NCBI RefSeq assembly: GCF_023973825.1
Contig: NC_090122.1
Location: forward strand, 924,130 to 988,129
DNA from: Plasmodium brasilianum
Lineage: Eukaryota; Apicomplexa; Aconoidasida; Haemosporida; Plasmodiidae
DNA: 64,000 nucleotides
Reading direction: 5' to 3'
Below are positions 1 through 15,000 of this stretch, piece after piece (position 1 is the first letter of the stretch; the number at the start of each line of letters is the position of its first letter). Made by a program: the position numbers and the translations under genes. The notes beneath the pieces were generated by a model. That model was not told the origin of the DNA, did not search any database, and saw only the letters and a list, made by a program, of their open reading frames with translations.

Positions 1-3000
1 GAATATGAAAATATCATAAGTAAAATTAAGCCAACTGTTCGATGTTATCATAGCTCTTGTAGTTTCTTAGAAAACTATGTACTAATTTTTGGTGGGCTAA
101 ATAGTGAAGTACCATTTATAGCTTTAAATGATTTATGGATATTCAATAGTTTAAACAAAACGTTTGTTGAAATAAAACTTATTTGTAAAGATAAATGTGA
201 AGATGGAAATGTACATGATGGAGAAATAGAAATATATAGGAATGGAAATATAAATGAGTTAGACAACAACTGTACAAGCATAGAGGAGGACGATTACGAG
301 GATGATGATGATGATGATGATAATAATAATGACAACGATTCTATTTTAGATAATATTAATGTTAAAAATTTAAAAAAGTATTTAAGATATTATAATCATA
401 ATAATAGTAATAGCAATAGTAGTAACATTAACAACAGTATTAGCAATACTAACAACAATAGTAGCAATGCTAATAATAGCAGTGGAGAGGGGCAAGTAAA
501 TAATGTTCCCTCTCCTCGTTACTATTCTAGTTTAGATTTATATATAGTAAGAAAATCAAATATAGAAAACACACAAGAGGAGAGCAAAAAAGAGGAAATT
601 AGTGTAAAAAATAATAAAATATTAGTAAATAATGCATCTACTTACGAATATTTCAGTCTGATAGTGTTTGGTGGCTATGGTGGATATGATAGAAGTAGTT
701 ACAATGATCTATATGAATATAATATGTTAAATAACGAATGGTTGTTAAGATCTTGCAAAGGAAGTATTCCTTTCCAAAGGTATGGACATATTTCCTTTAT
801 AAATGGAAATAATTTATTTATATTAGGAGGAACAAATTCTGAAGTAAGTTTTAATGATATGTATTCATGTAATTTAAAAAAGAGTGAATGGTCTGAAGTC
901 GACTTCTCTTATTCTTTTAATGTTTCAAAAGTGTTCTGCAGGAGCGTATTAGTAGAATCTATAGACAGAAATATAATTTTCATTTTTGGAGGGTACAATA
1001 TAATTAGCGATGAAAAGGGAAATAGAAAGATAGAATATAACAACACTGAGTTGAACATGTTAAAGCTGTATGACACCTTTAAATTAGAGGAGTTAAAATA
1101 CAATGTCGTTAAAAGTAAGGAGGGCACCAAGAGTAGTGATAGTGGTCCTTATGACAGTATTACCACCACTGCACAAAACAAAAACGGAATAATGTATGGA
1201 AATAACATGAACCACTTAATCGAAGGGGAGAAAAAAAAGGGCGAAAGAGGAGATACAGGAGAAAGAGATGAAAAAAGTGAAAAGAGTGACATACATGAAG
1301 ATGTTACTCCTACTAACATAACATTCTGTTCTATTACCTACGATTTTGTTGATTCTAATTTAATTATTACAGATTCTAAGAAAAAAATATATATTATGAA
1401 TATTAGTAGAATTATAGGACCTAAATATGCAATTTTTAGTTTATGGCCAAGATACTGCGATATAGATGGAAATAAGAAAATTTTAGTGAGAGGAAAAGGT
1501 TTCAATAATGAAGGAAAAATTGTTGTAAAATTCAAATCCGGAGAGGTGAATTTATTTAGTGAAGGTATTTATATAAATGAAAATAATATATATACAATTG
1601 CACCAAATGCCAAAAATAAAATAAAAAATAATATATGTGATGTCCAACTATCTATTAATGATAAATGCTATACAACCAATAGTTGTGCCTTAGAATATTA
1701 TTACAATATTGATCCGAAAAATACGTTAATTTTTGGAACTGGTTTATTAGAACCCGTATGTTTAAAAGAAGAAAATATTTTCTTTTTAATTGCTAGAAAC
1801 TCCTTAAATGAAAATAAAAAAATTGGTGGAGACAAGTTTCAAATATCTATTATATATGAGCAAGAAAATGAAAGTCATTCTTTAAAATACTCTGTTTACG
1901 ACGTGAACAACGGTTTCTACATAGTTAAATATTTTCCATTTCACGAAAAAAAAATGGAAGAAATGGAAGAGAGACAAATCAAACTGTCCAATGAAAAGGG
2001 CGAAGTAGTCACAGGGCAAGTAACTACAGGAGTAGCTACAGGGAAAACACTTACGGAAGTAGTTACAGACGAAGATAGCTCTAATATAGGCGTAATGCAT
2101 GAAAGTATAAATAAGGATAGGAACAATGGAACAAACACGAGTGCTGTAACTCTTGTTGAGAGCAAAGATGCAATAAATATGATACAAATTAAAGGTAGTG
2201 ATAAGGAAAATGGAAATATTAACACAGTTGATGGAACTAATAATGAAAATGTATTATCCTACAAAGGAACATTGCGAATAACGGTAAAAATTAAAGAAGA
2301 AGACATACAAAATAGTCCATTTGTTCTAAAGGTGCATAAGGAAACACAGGAAAAAACAACTTATGTAAAAAACTTTGTCAACAATAGGTTAGAGGATTTA
2401 ATAAAAAAAGGGGAATGTATACTTGATCTAATTAAAAATAAAAATAGGAATACAAATAATTTGATTGAACTAAATGTTAATATTGAAAACTTTTTAAATA
2501 AATTTTCTAAATCTATATATGATATTAATATAATCGAACAGTATATGCTCTATGGAATTATAGATATAAATAAGATGGAAAACATTTTAGAGGAGTTACA
2601 TAGAGGGGGAAACATTGTGGACGCTTTTCTGGAGGATGAATCGTACATTGAGAAAGAGATCATCAATTTAATACATAATGAAAGAGGTAAAAAAAAAGAG
2701 TTAGGAAATGACGGAGGAAACGTTGAAGGAGGCTGTAGAAGCCATGGTTGTGATGAACTTAATGGACATGATAGAGGTGATACCTCTAATATCCAAAGGA
2801 ATCCTCATGAGGAGGAAGGTATAGGAAGTGGAACAGACCCTTCAGCGGAAACAAAAAAAATTTCACAAGTAAAAACAGATTTAGGAGAACACAACTACAA
2901 CGGTATGATAATGAGCAACTTATTTTTAAAAATAAAAGAGAATGAAAAGCTGATTGATTTTATAAATGAAAATAAATTAAATTTTATGGACTATGTTGAC

Positions 3001-6000
3001 TCAAATTTAATGAAAAAGCTAAAAAATTGTATTTTACTTTTGAACAATGAAGAATTAAGCCTAAGAAATAAAAAAGATAATATGAAAAAAAATGATGGTA
3101 CAGCAGATATAAAGACAGCAACAAATGAGAGAAATAGGAAGGAAAGAAATGGGGTTGAAAGTAAAACCAATTACTTATATGAAGAATATTTAACACAAAT
3201 AGATGAGAATAAAATAGAAGTCATCCGAAATTTATTAATTTTTTATTATAAATTAAGATCTGTTTGTATTTGTAAAAAGGAAAAGGAACTGAAGGAAGAA
3301 TTCATAAATGAAGAAAAAGAAAGTATTAAAAAGTTAAAATTAAACTTCAACAAATTTATTAATATTAAAAAAAATTTAGAAATATCAAGTGTTTATATTC
3401 ATAACAATGGTTATGAGGCTTCTTTAAAAGAACTAGAAACAACCAAAAACTACCTAACAGAAATAAAAGAAGAAGTAACAAAAGTAAAACAAATTTCGGA
3501 CAATATAATAAAAATAGATAATGTAGAAGAGTTGAATAAAAACATAGAAGATATGAACAATGAAATAAATGAAATAGAGAAATTATGGATGTTCATAAAA
3601 AAAAAAGAAGAAATTTTGAACGGATTTTTGTTCTCTCCGTTTAAAGATTTAGATATCGAAGATTTTGATATGCAAGTTAAAAAATTACAAAATAATTTCA
3701 AACAAATAAAAGTTGACAGGAAACATAATATATGTAAAGAGGAAACAATAAAATTGAAAGAAACTATAAAATTCATTTCTGTGTTAAGTGAACTAAAAAA
3801 ACCTTTTATCAAAGAAAGACACATAAAAGAAATAGAATATAATATAAATGAAGAAAAGGAAAAAAATAAAGAAGAAAAAATCAGTATATTAATTGATGAC
3901 AATACTTTAACAGTTTACTTTTATAAATTGAATGTAATGAAATATCATGATACCATTGAAGAAGTGATAATAAAAGCATGCAACGAAAAAATAATAGAAG
4001 AAACAATAAATAAATTTGAAGAATACTGGGATAATATATATTTTAAAAATAAAAATTATAAAAATGATATTATACTAACTTATATAGAAGATGTGTGTAT
4101 AGACACCATAGAAGAACATCAAGTAACTTTACAGAACTGTTTTTCTTCAAAATATTTTCTCTTCTTTTCAACAGAATTAAATTTATGGCAAAAAAAAATT
4201 TCGAATATATATGAAGTGATACAACTATTAAAAGATATAGAAAAGCTTTGGCTGTATTTGCAAAATATGTATGTTTATTCAGAGGAGGTAAAAAAGGAGC
4301 TACCACTCTATTCAAAATTTTTTCTAACTATAAATGATGAATATTTAGAAATGCTAAAACAGATAAATGATAATAACACAAAGGTAATAGTTTTTTCTAA
4401 TGAAGAAGGTATAGTAGAAAAATTAGAAGAGCTAAAAGTCAAATTGTGCAAAAGTGAAAAACCGTTAAATGAGTATCTAGATTCTAAAAGAAAATCATTT
4501 CCTAGGTTTTTTTTTATATCCTCAACTGATTTGATAGATATCTTATCTAATGGCAATAATTTTAAGCTCGTTAATACTCATGTGCAAAAAATATTTTTAT
4601 CAATTAGGCGCTTCGTTACAAAAAATGAAAAATTAAGTGAGCACGAAGCGGAAAATGAGGTTAAACTGGAGGTGGACAAAAAATCAGAAAAAGGGTGTGT
4701 GAACGAAAGTAGGGAAGAGCTAAAAAATGAAGAACAACATATGCATGTGCCTGACCAGAAAGAGCAGAAGTTCCTAGAAGGAACACCAAGTGAGGTGGAA
4801 GGAAAAAAGATAAATATATCAAGTGAAGAAAATGAAACTAATAGGACGGAAGAGGAGGAAGTTATCACAAAACTGATATCCTCCTATGGTGAAGAAATTT
4901 GTAATTTTCATGAACCTCTAAGTCTAAGAGGAAAAGTTGAATGCTACTTAAACGATATAATAGGACATATTAAATATACCTTAAAATATCATATTACTAA
5001 TTTATTTAAATTAAAACATTTATATAATAATGAAAAAGAAATATGGATTGATGAAAATTATCTATCTCAAGTATTCATCTTGTGTAATACAATATTTTTT
5101 GTAAATGATGTAGAAAGTATATTAAGTAAAAGTGATTGTACAAATATACATGAGGAACTAAAGAAATATTATAAAAATCATATAGTTCAACTTGAGAATG
5201 TTATTAAAAAAGTTCAAAAAAAATTAACCATAAAAAATAGAATTAAAATTATGTGTATTATTACTTTAGATACTTTTTACAGGGATATATTAGAAGTTAT
5301 TTTAAAAAATAAAAATGCAATTTCAATAAATATGTTCGACTGGCAATCACAAATAAGAATATATCCATTCTTTAAAAATAAAAAAAATGATTCAGATCAT
5401 ACAGATATGCAAAAAGAAAATACAGGTAGTATGGCCCAAGAGAAAGCTTATAATATATCACAAGATGGGGAAGAATGTAAGACAAATGATGAAATGTACA
5501 AAAAGGATAACAACACATTAGATTTCAGAGAGTTATATATAAAAATAAAAATTATGGATTGTTCTTTCAATTATTCTTATGATTATATAGGAAATTATCA
5601 AAGACTAGTAATTACCCCTTTAACGAGTCGTATATATATAACGGCAACTCAGGCTTTAAGTTTATATATGGGATGTGCTCCTGCTGGACCTGCAGGAACA
5701 GGTAAAACAGAAACTACAAAAGATTTATCTAGTTTTTTTGGAAAAAATTGCTATGTATTTAATTGTTCAGATCAATTAGACTATAAAAGTATGGGGAATA
5801 TATTTAAAGGAATAGGTAGCACTGGATGTTGGTGTTGTTTTGATGAGTTCAACAGATTAATACCTGAAGTTTTATCTGTCTGTTCTATTCAATTCAAATC
5901 TATATTAGATTGTAAACGTAATAATAATAATGTTTGTATAATTGGTTCGGATGAAATAATTGTTAAAAAAAATTGTGCTGTTTTTATAACTATGAATCCA

Positions 6001-9000
6001 GATTATTTAGGTAGATCAAAATTACCTGAGAGTTTGAAAATATTATTTAGACCTATTACAGTTATTATTCCTGATTTTAATAAAATTTGTGAAAATATGT
6101 TAATGGCTGAAGGGTACGTAGAGGCAAAATACTTGTCCATAAAATTTACTACCTTTTTTGAATTAGCTCAAAGTTTATTAAAAGAAAAACACTGTGATTG
6201 GGGATTGAGAAGCATTAAAAGTGTGTTAACAAAGGCAGGATTTCTTAAGAGAACTTATCCAAATGATGATGAGAATAAATTACTCTATTCAGCTATACAT
6301 GATATTAATATTGCAAAAATATCCTCTTCTAATTGCCCTATATTTTCAGGCTTACTTAACGACATATTTTACTCAAACCAAGATACAGCGAGAGAGCAAA
6401 AAGTAGGAAACGATATGGTAGGATATAAAAACGGTGAAGAAAATGTACATAGTGGTATATATTCGGATGTAATGAAAAATGATAAGGAGGAGTCCAGTAA
6501 AACTAAAACGGGCAAAAACGGTACGAACAGTACAGGAGGAAAAGAAGAACTCAAAGGAGATAAAATAGATAAAGAAGCAGAATGGAATGACCAAGATAAA
6601 ACAAGTACTGACAACAATATATTTACAAGTGGAGAGGGGCCCAAACCAGGTGAAAATGAGAAAGATTGTTTTAATATAAACACAATAGAAAAGGAATTAA
6701 CAGAAATTTGCAAAAAGAACCACCTATTCGGTTTAGAATATTTTGTCAAAAAAATTATACAACTAAATGATATAATTAATATAAGACATTGTGTATTTAT
6801 TATGGGAGAAGCAGGATGTGGAAAAACTACTCTATTTAATATGCTAATGGAATATCAAAAAAGGAAAAATTTAAAAACCGTAAGTATTAGGATAAATCCG
6901 AAGTCGATAAATATTGATGATTTATATGGAAATGTTCATATAAAAACAAGAGAATGGAAAGACGGAGTTTTTTCAAAATATATGAGAAACTATTCTAAAA
7001 GAGATGATTGTGATAAAGCCTACATAATTTTTGATGGAAATTTAGATTCTCATTGGATTGAAAATATGAATTCAGTTATGGATGATAATAAAGTGTTAAC
7101 CTTATCCTCTAATGAGAGAATATTATTAAAAAATCATATGAACTTAGTATTCGAGTTTAGCGACTTAATGTTTGCTACACCTGCCACTATATCTAGAGCT
7201 GGATTAGTTTACTTCTCTGTTAACCCAAATGATTTATGGAAAAATTATTTTTTATCATGGATTGATAAGCATCATAATTTTAACAGTAGTATAAAAAAAT
7301 TATTTGAAAAATTAATGTATAAGTATGTGGAGCCAACTTTTTCTTATCTAAGTACTTTACAAACATCTATTAAAGTATCCCCAATGTCTCATATTCAGTC
7401 TTTATCTGCCTTATTAGACATATTACTAATAGATAATAATTTTGACAGTGTTGAACATTATTTTATTTATTCAGTTATATGGTGTTTTGGTAGTTTCCTG
7501 GGAGAAAAAGATAATGTTAATTATAAGAAATGCTTTGATAAATATTGGAAAAATACGTTTAAAAGTATTAAAGTGAATAGAAAAATTAGTGTATTCGATT
7601 TTTATGTTGAAAATAATAAATTTAAAGAATGGGATGAAGTGGAAATAAATAATCAGATAAGCGAAAATTCCTTATTAAAGGATGACATATTTGTAGAAAC
7701 TGTAGAGAGCTGTTCTTATAAATACATAACTAAATTATTTTTAAAGTCACATATGCCAATTTTATTTATAGGAAAAACAGGTGTAGGAAAAACACAATTA
7801 TGTAAAAAAATATTAAATGAAGAAAAAGATGAATATAAAAGTTTTTACATGATTTTTAATTATTATACTACTTCAAAAAATGTACAATCTCTTATGCAAA
7901 GTTGTTTAGAAAAAAAATCAGGAAAGCAGTTTAGTCCTCCTTATCAACAAAAATTAATTTATTTTATTGATGATATTAATATGCCTAAATGTGATGATTA
8001 TAATACTCAAAGTGCCATTGAATTATTATGTCAATATATTGACACTAACTCGTGGTTTGATTTAGAAAAACTAAATTTAATAAAGATATTAAACACTAAA
8101 CTTATTTCTTGTATGAATTATAATAGGGGAAATTTTACCGTAAACCCTAGACTACTTCGACATTTTTTTATTTTAAATATTAACTTCCCTGAAAATAATA
8201 CCATTAATAGTATTTTTAGTGTCCTCTTAAAAGGTCATTTTAGCAATTTCAAGCAGGACGTATCTGATTTAGTTCCGTCTATACTTAAATCTACTATATC
8301 CTTATATTACAATATTGAAAAAACATTTAAACGAACAGCCACTTATTTTTATTATGAGTTTAATTTGAGAGATATTCACAGCATAGTTAAAGGATTACTA
8401 ACAACTACACCTTCTACTTTTCAAGATTGTGATAAGCTACTATTTTTGTGGTTACATGAATGTGAACGAGTTTACTCAGATAAGCTAAATAAAAAAGACA
8501 AGAGAAAATATAAAAATATTATTATTGATATAATAAAAAAAATGTACAATAAATATGAAATCAATAAATTAGTCATGAAATATGACAATAATAATTTACT
8601 CTTTTCTAATTTTCACAAAGGCAGTCATGATAAGAGTTATGATTTATGTAAAAATATAGAGGAATTAACAATATTCTTAACAGAAGAATTAAATGAATAT
8701 AATAATTTCTACAATTTAAATATTGTTTTATTTAATGATGCTATAAAGCATATATGTAAGTTAATTAGAATAGTAGATAACTTAAAATCACATGCTTTAT
8801 TGTTAGGTATAGGTGGATGTGGAAAAACAACCATTTCAAAATTTTCCTCCTATATATCTTCTAAAACTTTCTTTGAAATGGACTTTTCAGCACATTGCAC
8901 AGATAATGATATAAAAAAATATTTACATGATGTGTTTCATAAATGTGCTATGAAAAATGAAGACATTATTCTATTTCTAAAAGAAAGCAAAATACATGAT

Positions 9001-12000
9001 AAATTTTTTATATATGTTAATGAATACATGTGTTCTAATAATATCATAGATTTATACACAAAAGAAGAAAAGGATAATATAATACACAACATGAGAAATA
9101 TAGCCAAATCAGAAGGAATAGAAGAAACAGATAATAGCATATTTGATTATTATATCAAAAAGGTAAATAACAATTTACATTTCATTTTATGTTTCTCACC
9201 TACTAGTAACAATTTCAGAGATAAGTCAAATAATTTCCAGTGTATACTAAATAATACAATGATAGATATTTATGATAACTGGGAAGCAGATTCCTTAATG
9301 TGCGTAGGTAAAAACTATGTCAACAACATATACATGAATATCAACACAGGAGATATAATAATAAATGACGAATATATAAAATTAATGAATCAGAGCAAAA
9401 ATGAAAATAATATACCTAGTCATTCGATATCCCCAATGGATGACAGGCACACAAATTTGAAAAATGACCCAGATGAAAATACAAATACTGCTAACAGCGC
9501 AACAGATAAAATGGAAAGATTAGAACACGATCTCAGCAAAGGTAGTGACCATTCAGGGCTTATAGAGGGAGGTGACAACACGGTTGCTTATAGCGATAAT
9601 AATGAATGTAACAAAGGTAATAACGACAATAAAACTAATAATAATAATGGGCCCAAAGCAACCCCTGTAAAGATACCTAATGAGGAAGAATATGTAAATT
9701 TAAAAGACATAATAACTGAATATTTGAAGGAATGCTACGAAGATCTACTGGACATATCGTCGTACTATTATTCCCATGAAAGGTCCCATATATATATAAC
9801 TCCCAAGTTGTACCTGGAGAGCATAAAGACATACCATATTATGCTGTTAAAAAATATCACTAATATAAACAATAAGATGGATATGCTGAAGAGCGGAATT
9901 ACTAAAATGAATGAAACTAGTTCGAACGTAGAAAACATAAAAAATTGTTTGAAAGAAAAGAAAAAAATATCAGAGGAAAAAAAAGAAGCCGCTGAAAAGT
10001 ATGCTATAGATATAGGAAATGAAAAAATGATTGTTAAAAAAGAAAGTGATTTAGCTGATATAGAAGAAAAAAATTGTTTAGAAATACAAAAAACAGTACT
10101 AAAACAACAGGAGGAATGTGAAAATGATATAACTTTGGGTATACCTCTAATAGAACAAGCAGAAGAAGCCTTGAATACGTTAAATAAAAAGAATATTCAA
10201 GAATTAAAAACACTGAATAAACCTCCTCCTGGTGTTGAAGATATTACTGCGGCTGTTATGCAGTTACTTGCTACAATTGATACAACCATATGTGTAGACA
10301 AATTTGGAAAAATAAAAGATAGGAGTTGGAAATCAGCTCAAAAAATGATGATTAATCCAGAGAAATTCATATCCTTGTTAAAGGATTATAAAAATAAGAT
10401 AGATGAAAATTTAGTTCCTGACTGTAACTTTAAATATGTTGAAAATTTAATTAATTTACCTCATTTTAATAAAAATGCCATTCAAAAAAAATCTAAGGCT
10501 GCAGCAGGTTTAGCTGAATGGGTATTAAACATTACGTCTTTTTATAAAATAATACAGAACATATTACCTAAGAGAATTTTACTAGATAATACTAAAAAAA
10601 GTCTTGAGGAAGCAAATGAAAAACTACAGATTGTTCGTGAAAAAGTACAATCACTTAAAGCAAAATTAAGTGCTTTGATAAATCAGTACGATCATGCTAT
10701 TTATGAGAGAGATTTAGTTATATTAGAAGAAAAAAAATTAAAAACAAAATTAGAACTATCTATTAGGTTAATAGATGCTCTAAGTAGTGAGCAAATATCA
10801 TGGTCCAATCAATATCAAACTTTAAAAAAAAAAAAAAAACAATTTTAACAGATATATTATTATCCTCTACATTTGTTACTTTTTGTGGTGGATTTACCAA
10901 AAAATATAGAAATAAAATTATGACTAAATGTGTAGACACCTTGAAGAAAAAAAATGAAATTCAAAATGCTATCTTTAATACCATGTTCAAAAAGTTAAAT
11001 ATTAAGGTAGAGAAAGATGAGTCAACATTGGGAAATTCTAAAAAATATGCTTACACAAATAATAAAGATGCGGATGTCAATAGTGCTGCTAATACTAGCG
11101 TTGTCACTTTCACTGCTAACAACATTAGTCTAAGCAATACTAACACAGACAAAAATATTGAAAATAGAGGTAACATAAAGAACGAAGAAATCATATATGA
11201 TATATTTTTTGTAAATAATTTTAACTTAGATTTGTTGATAAATGAAGAAATTTTAGCTAAGTTGAGTAAACAGGGATTAACATTAAATTCTGTTTGTATT
11301 GAAAATAATATTATCCTAGAGAATAGTGAGAAGTTTCCAATAATTATAGACCCCCAAATGGAAAGTTTAAAATGGCTAATTAACAGTCAGAAAGAAAAAA
11401 GTGAAAAGTTGGTTATTACTGATATTAATGATAAGATGTTACTTAAAAAAATAGAAGAATGTATATCATTCGGGTATTCAATTATCGTAGAAAATGCAGA
11501 TGAATATATTGATAATACGCTATATAATATTATATCAAAAAATATTATTAAGAAAAAAAATAATTATTATATTAATATAAATGATAAAGAATTAATATTT
11601 CATCCTTCTTTCTATATTATTTTACACACACAGTTATCTAATCCTCATTATCAACCTGAAATACAATCTGCTTGTTCTTTAATTAATTTTACTGTTACTC
11701 CTGATGATTTGGAAGAGCATTTATTATCTATCACTTTAGAAAATGAGTTCAACCATTTGTCAAAAAAAAAAAAAAATTATCTTTATTAAAATATGATTAT
11801 ATGTGTCAGCTATCATTTCTACAATCATTCATCTTGCAAAAATTAACTAATGCAAAAGGAGATATTTTAGAAGACGTATCATTAATAGAAAATTTAGAAA
11901 AAACAAAATTATTAAGTGAAAATATAGCTAAAAAAAGTGAAATCGTTAAAAATACTGAAGTACATATTAATACTATCATCAATTTATATAGACCTTTATC

Positions 12001-15000
12001 AAAAAGAGGCGTCATGTACTTCTTCATTCTGCAAAAGCTAAAAAACCTTCATTCATTCTACTTCTATTCCTTAGAAATATTCCTAAAAATATTTGTTAAG
12101 TGCTTAAATGACTGCTCCGAAAACAAACCATTCAATGGTTGTAGTAGGAACAATAATAATAATAGTAATAATGCTAATCGACAAGAAAAAAAGAAATACC
12201 ATAAAAACGTAGAAAAGAATCCAATCCAAGTCAATACTTACAATGCATCAGAGGGGGTAGCACCTAAAGAAAAAGATTCAAAGAAAAAAGACATAAGCAT
12301 AAAAAATTATGATAAAGGACAAAGTACTCGAGAACACGTATTGGAAGAGGGCACAGATATTAAATGTGAAGTAGAGGGGGAATGTTCACAAATGGTAAAC
12401 GAACATATCAGTGAAGAAGTAGGAAAAAAGTTGGAGGAAAAGCAGACAGTAGCGGTGGAGAAAGAGGCTAAAGCAAAAAGGGATGAGCTGAATATTGATA
12501 AGGTGAAATTTGATGATGTGAAAACTGATGAGGTGAAATTTGATGATGTGAAAACTGATGAGGTGAAAACTGATGAGGTGAAAACTGATGAGGTGAAAAC
12601 TGATGAGGTAAAATTTGATGAGGTGAAAACTGATGATGTGAAAACTGATGAAGTAAAAAATGATGAAGTGAAAAATGATGAAGTAAAAAATGATGAAGTA
12701 GAAAATGAAGTAGAAAATGATGAAGTAAAAAATGATGAAGTAGAAAATGAAGTAGAAAATGATGAAGTAAAAATTGATGAAGTAAAAATAGATAGCGAAA
12801 AAATAGAAATAGAGGCAAATGAAGAAAAAGTAGAACTCAAAGTTGTCAAGGAAAAAATAGAATCTGTAGAAAGCGAAGATAAAACAGAACATGTAAAGGT
12901 AGAAATAGTTGAACCCGCAGAAGAGGCAAAAGAAGATCCCGCTGATGAAGCAAAAGGGGAAACCGTAAGTGAATCAAAAGACGAACCCGTGGATGCAGCA
13001 AAAGCGGAGACCGTAAGTGAATCAAAAGAACTCGTAGATGAAGCAAAAGCTGAACCCATAGAAGAAACAAAAGAGGAGACCATAAGTGAATCGAATGTGG
13101 AGGAAAAAGACGAGGATACAGAAAGCGAAGATTTCGAAAATGATGATTTCAAGAATGAAGAAATAAAAATAGATAAAAATGAAGTTGAAAAAAGAGTGAA
13201 CATGCTAATAAATTTACTAATAGTAAAGATGTGGATGTATATAGATAAGGGGTTATTAGAAAGGGACAAATTAATAGTGAAATGCTTAATTATGTTAAAT
13301 ATAGAAAAGTTAAAGGATAAAATAACTGAGGAAGAAGAAGAAATTTTCATAAACCCTAAATATAAGTTAAATAGCAACACATATAAGGTAGAGAATAAAA
13401 AGGAAAATGATAATATAGAAAAGAAACTGATGAATAAATCATTTATTAGTGAAGATTTATATGAAGATTGTAAGAATTTAGAAAATTTAAAAGATTTTGA
13501 AAAATTAACTGAGAGTTTTGAAAGTGAGAGTATGTCGTGGAAACAATGGCTTTTAAGTGAAAAGGTAGAAAATGAAGAACTACCTAGAAAATATAATAAT
13601 TTAAAAGATTTTTCTAAATTGTTATTAATTAGGGTCTTGCGCAAAGATAGATTCCTGGTTGCTTTAAAAAATTATATTAAAAAGCACATAAAAATGACTA
13701 ATGATGAAAAAAACACATATGCATTAGAAAATATATTAGAGGAATATATTGATAATAAAACCCCCGTTTTATTTTTGTTAACTTCTGGAAATGACCCATC
13801 TAAAGATATAGAAGATTATATTGCAAAATTAAAGATGAAACAAAGTGCTATTTCTTCATACAATGGTGCTAAGGAATCGAATGATAGTTCTACAAATAAT
13901 AATGATGAAGAAAACAAAATTTCATATATTAACATATCTATGGGACAAGGTCAAGAAAGTATTGCTTTGAAATATTTAAAAGAAATATCAAAGTCTGGCG
14001 GGTATATATTTTTACAAAATATTCATTTAATGACTAAATGGTTAAAGGAATTTGAAGAAATTCTTGATAAAATTTTCTTAGATGCTCATCCAAATTTCCG
14101 TTTATTTTTATCTTCAGCTATTCCTTCAGAAAAAGACACTCAAATATTACCTGAAAAATTATTAAAAAAATGTTTTCGAATAAATAATGAAAAATCTTAT
14201 AGTTTAAAAGATAACATAAAATGCTGTCTTGATAAATTTGAAAATAAGGAATATGATGACAAGTTAAAAACTGTCATATTTGGTCTTTCTTATTATCATA
14301 GTTTATTATTAGGAAGGTTTTTATATGGAAAAATTGGTTTTAGCCAATCCTATTCTTTTAATGATAACGATTTAGAAATCTCATTTAATATCATTAAGAG
14401 GTATTTAAATAGCTATCAAACTTTTCCTTTAGCTGACGTATTATTCCTAATAGGCGAAATAATTTATGGTGGTCATATCACGGATATATGGGATAGACGA
14501 ATAAATAAAACATATGTAAAAAATATATTAATGGAAATTTATAGAAACATAATTACAATTAATGAACGTAAGAGAAGTAGTATCGAGAGTGTGGAAGGAT
14601 CTCGTAATAATGCCATTTCAAATAGGAGTAGGAATAGCGGAAGGAATGAAGGAAATAAAGAAAGCGGTCATAGTGACACTAGCAATGATAACAGTGATAT
14701 CAGTGGTAACAGCAGCGATCTGGATAACAATGGCAATGACAATGACGGTATGTTAAATAACGATCTGGAGGAAAAACGTATTTTAAAGAATACCAAAAAC
14801 AATATCCTATTTGAAGTATTTAAGTTTCCTGATTGCAGTAGATATAACATAACTCAGTTGAAGAAATATATAGATGAGAAACTCAACAAAGAACAGACCT
14901 ATTTGTTAGGGTTACATATAAATGCAGAAATAGAATATATGAAAAATGAATGTTCAAGAATTTTACAAAATTTACAAGAATTAGGTAATAAAGAAATAAC

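Noticed and set aside
664..666. GTG at 664 as start of the dynein gene
   Set aside because: The same frame is open back to base 1 and encodes another Kelch repeat, so the gene starts upstream of the window.
12307..13644. 445-codon antisense ORF over the EVKTD repeat of dynein
   Set aside because: Shadow of the coding repeat (Ser/Phe-rich mirror); the sense frame carries the conserved dynein sequence on both sides.
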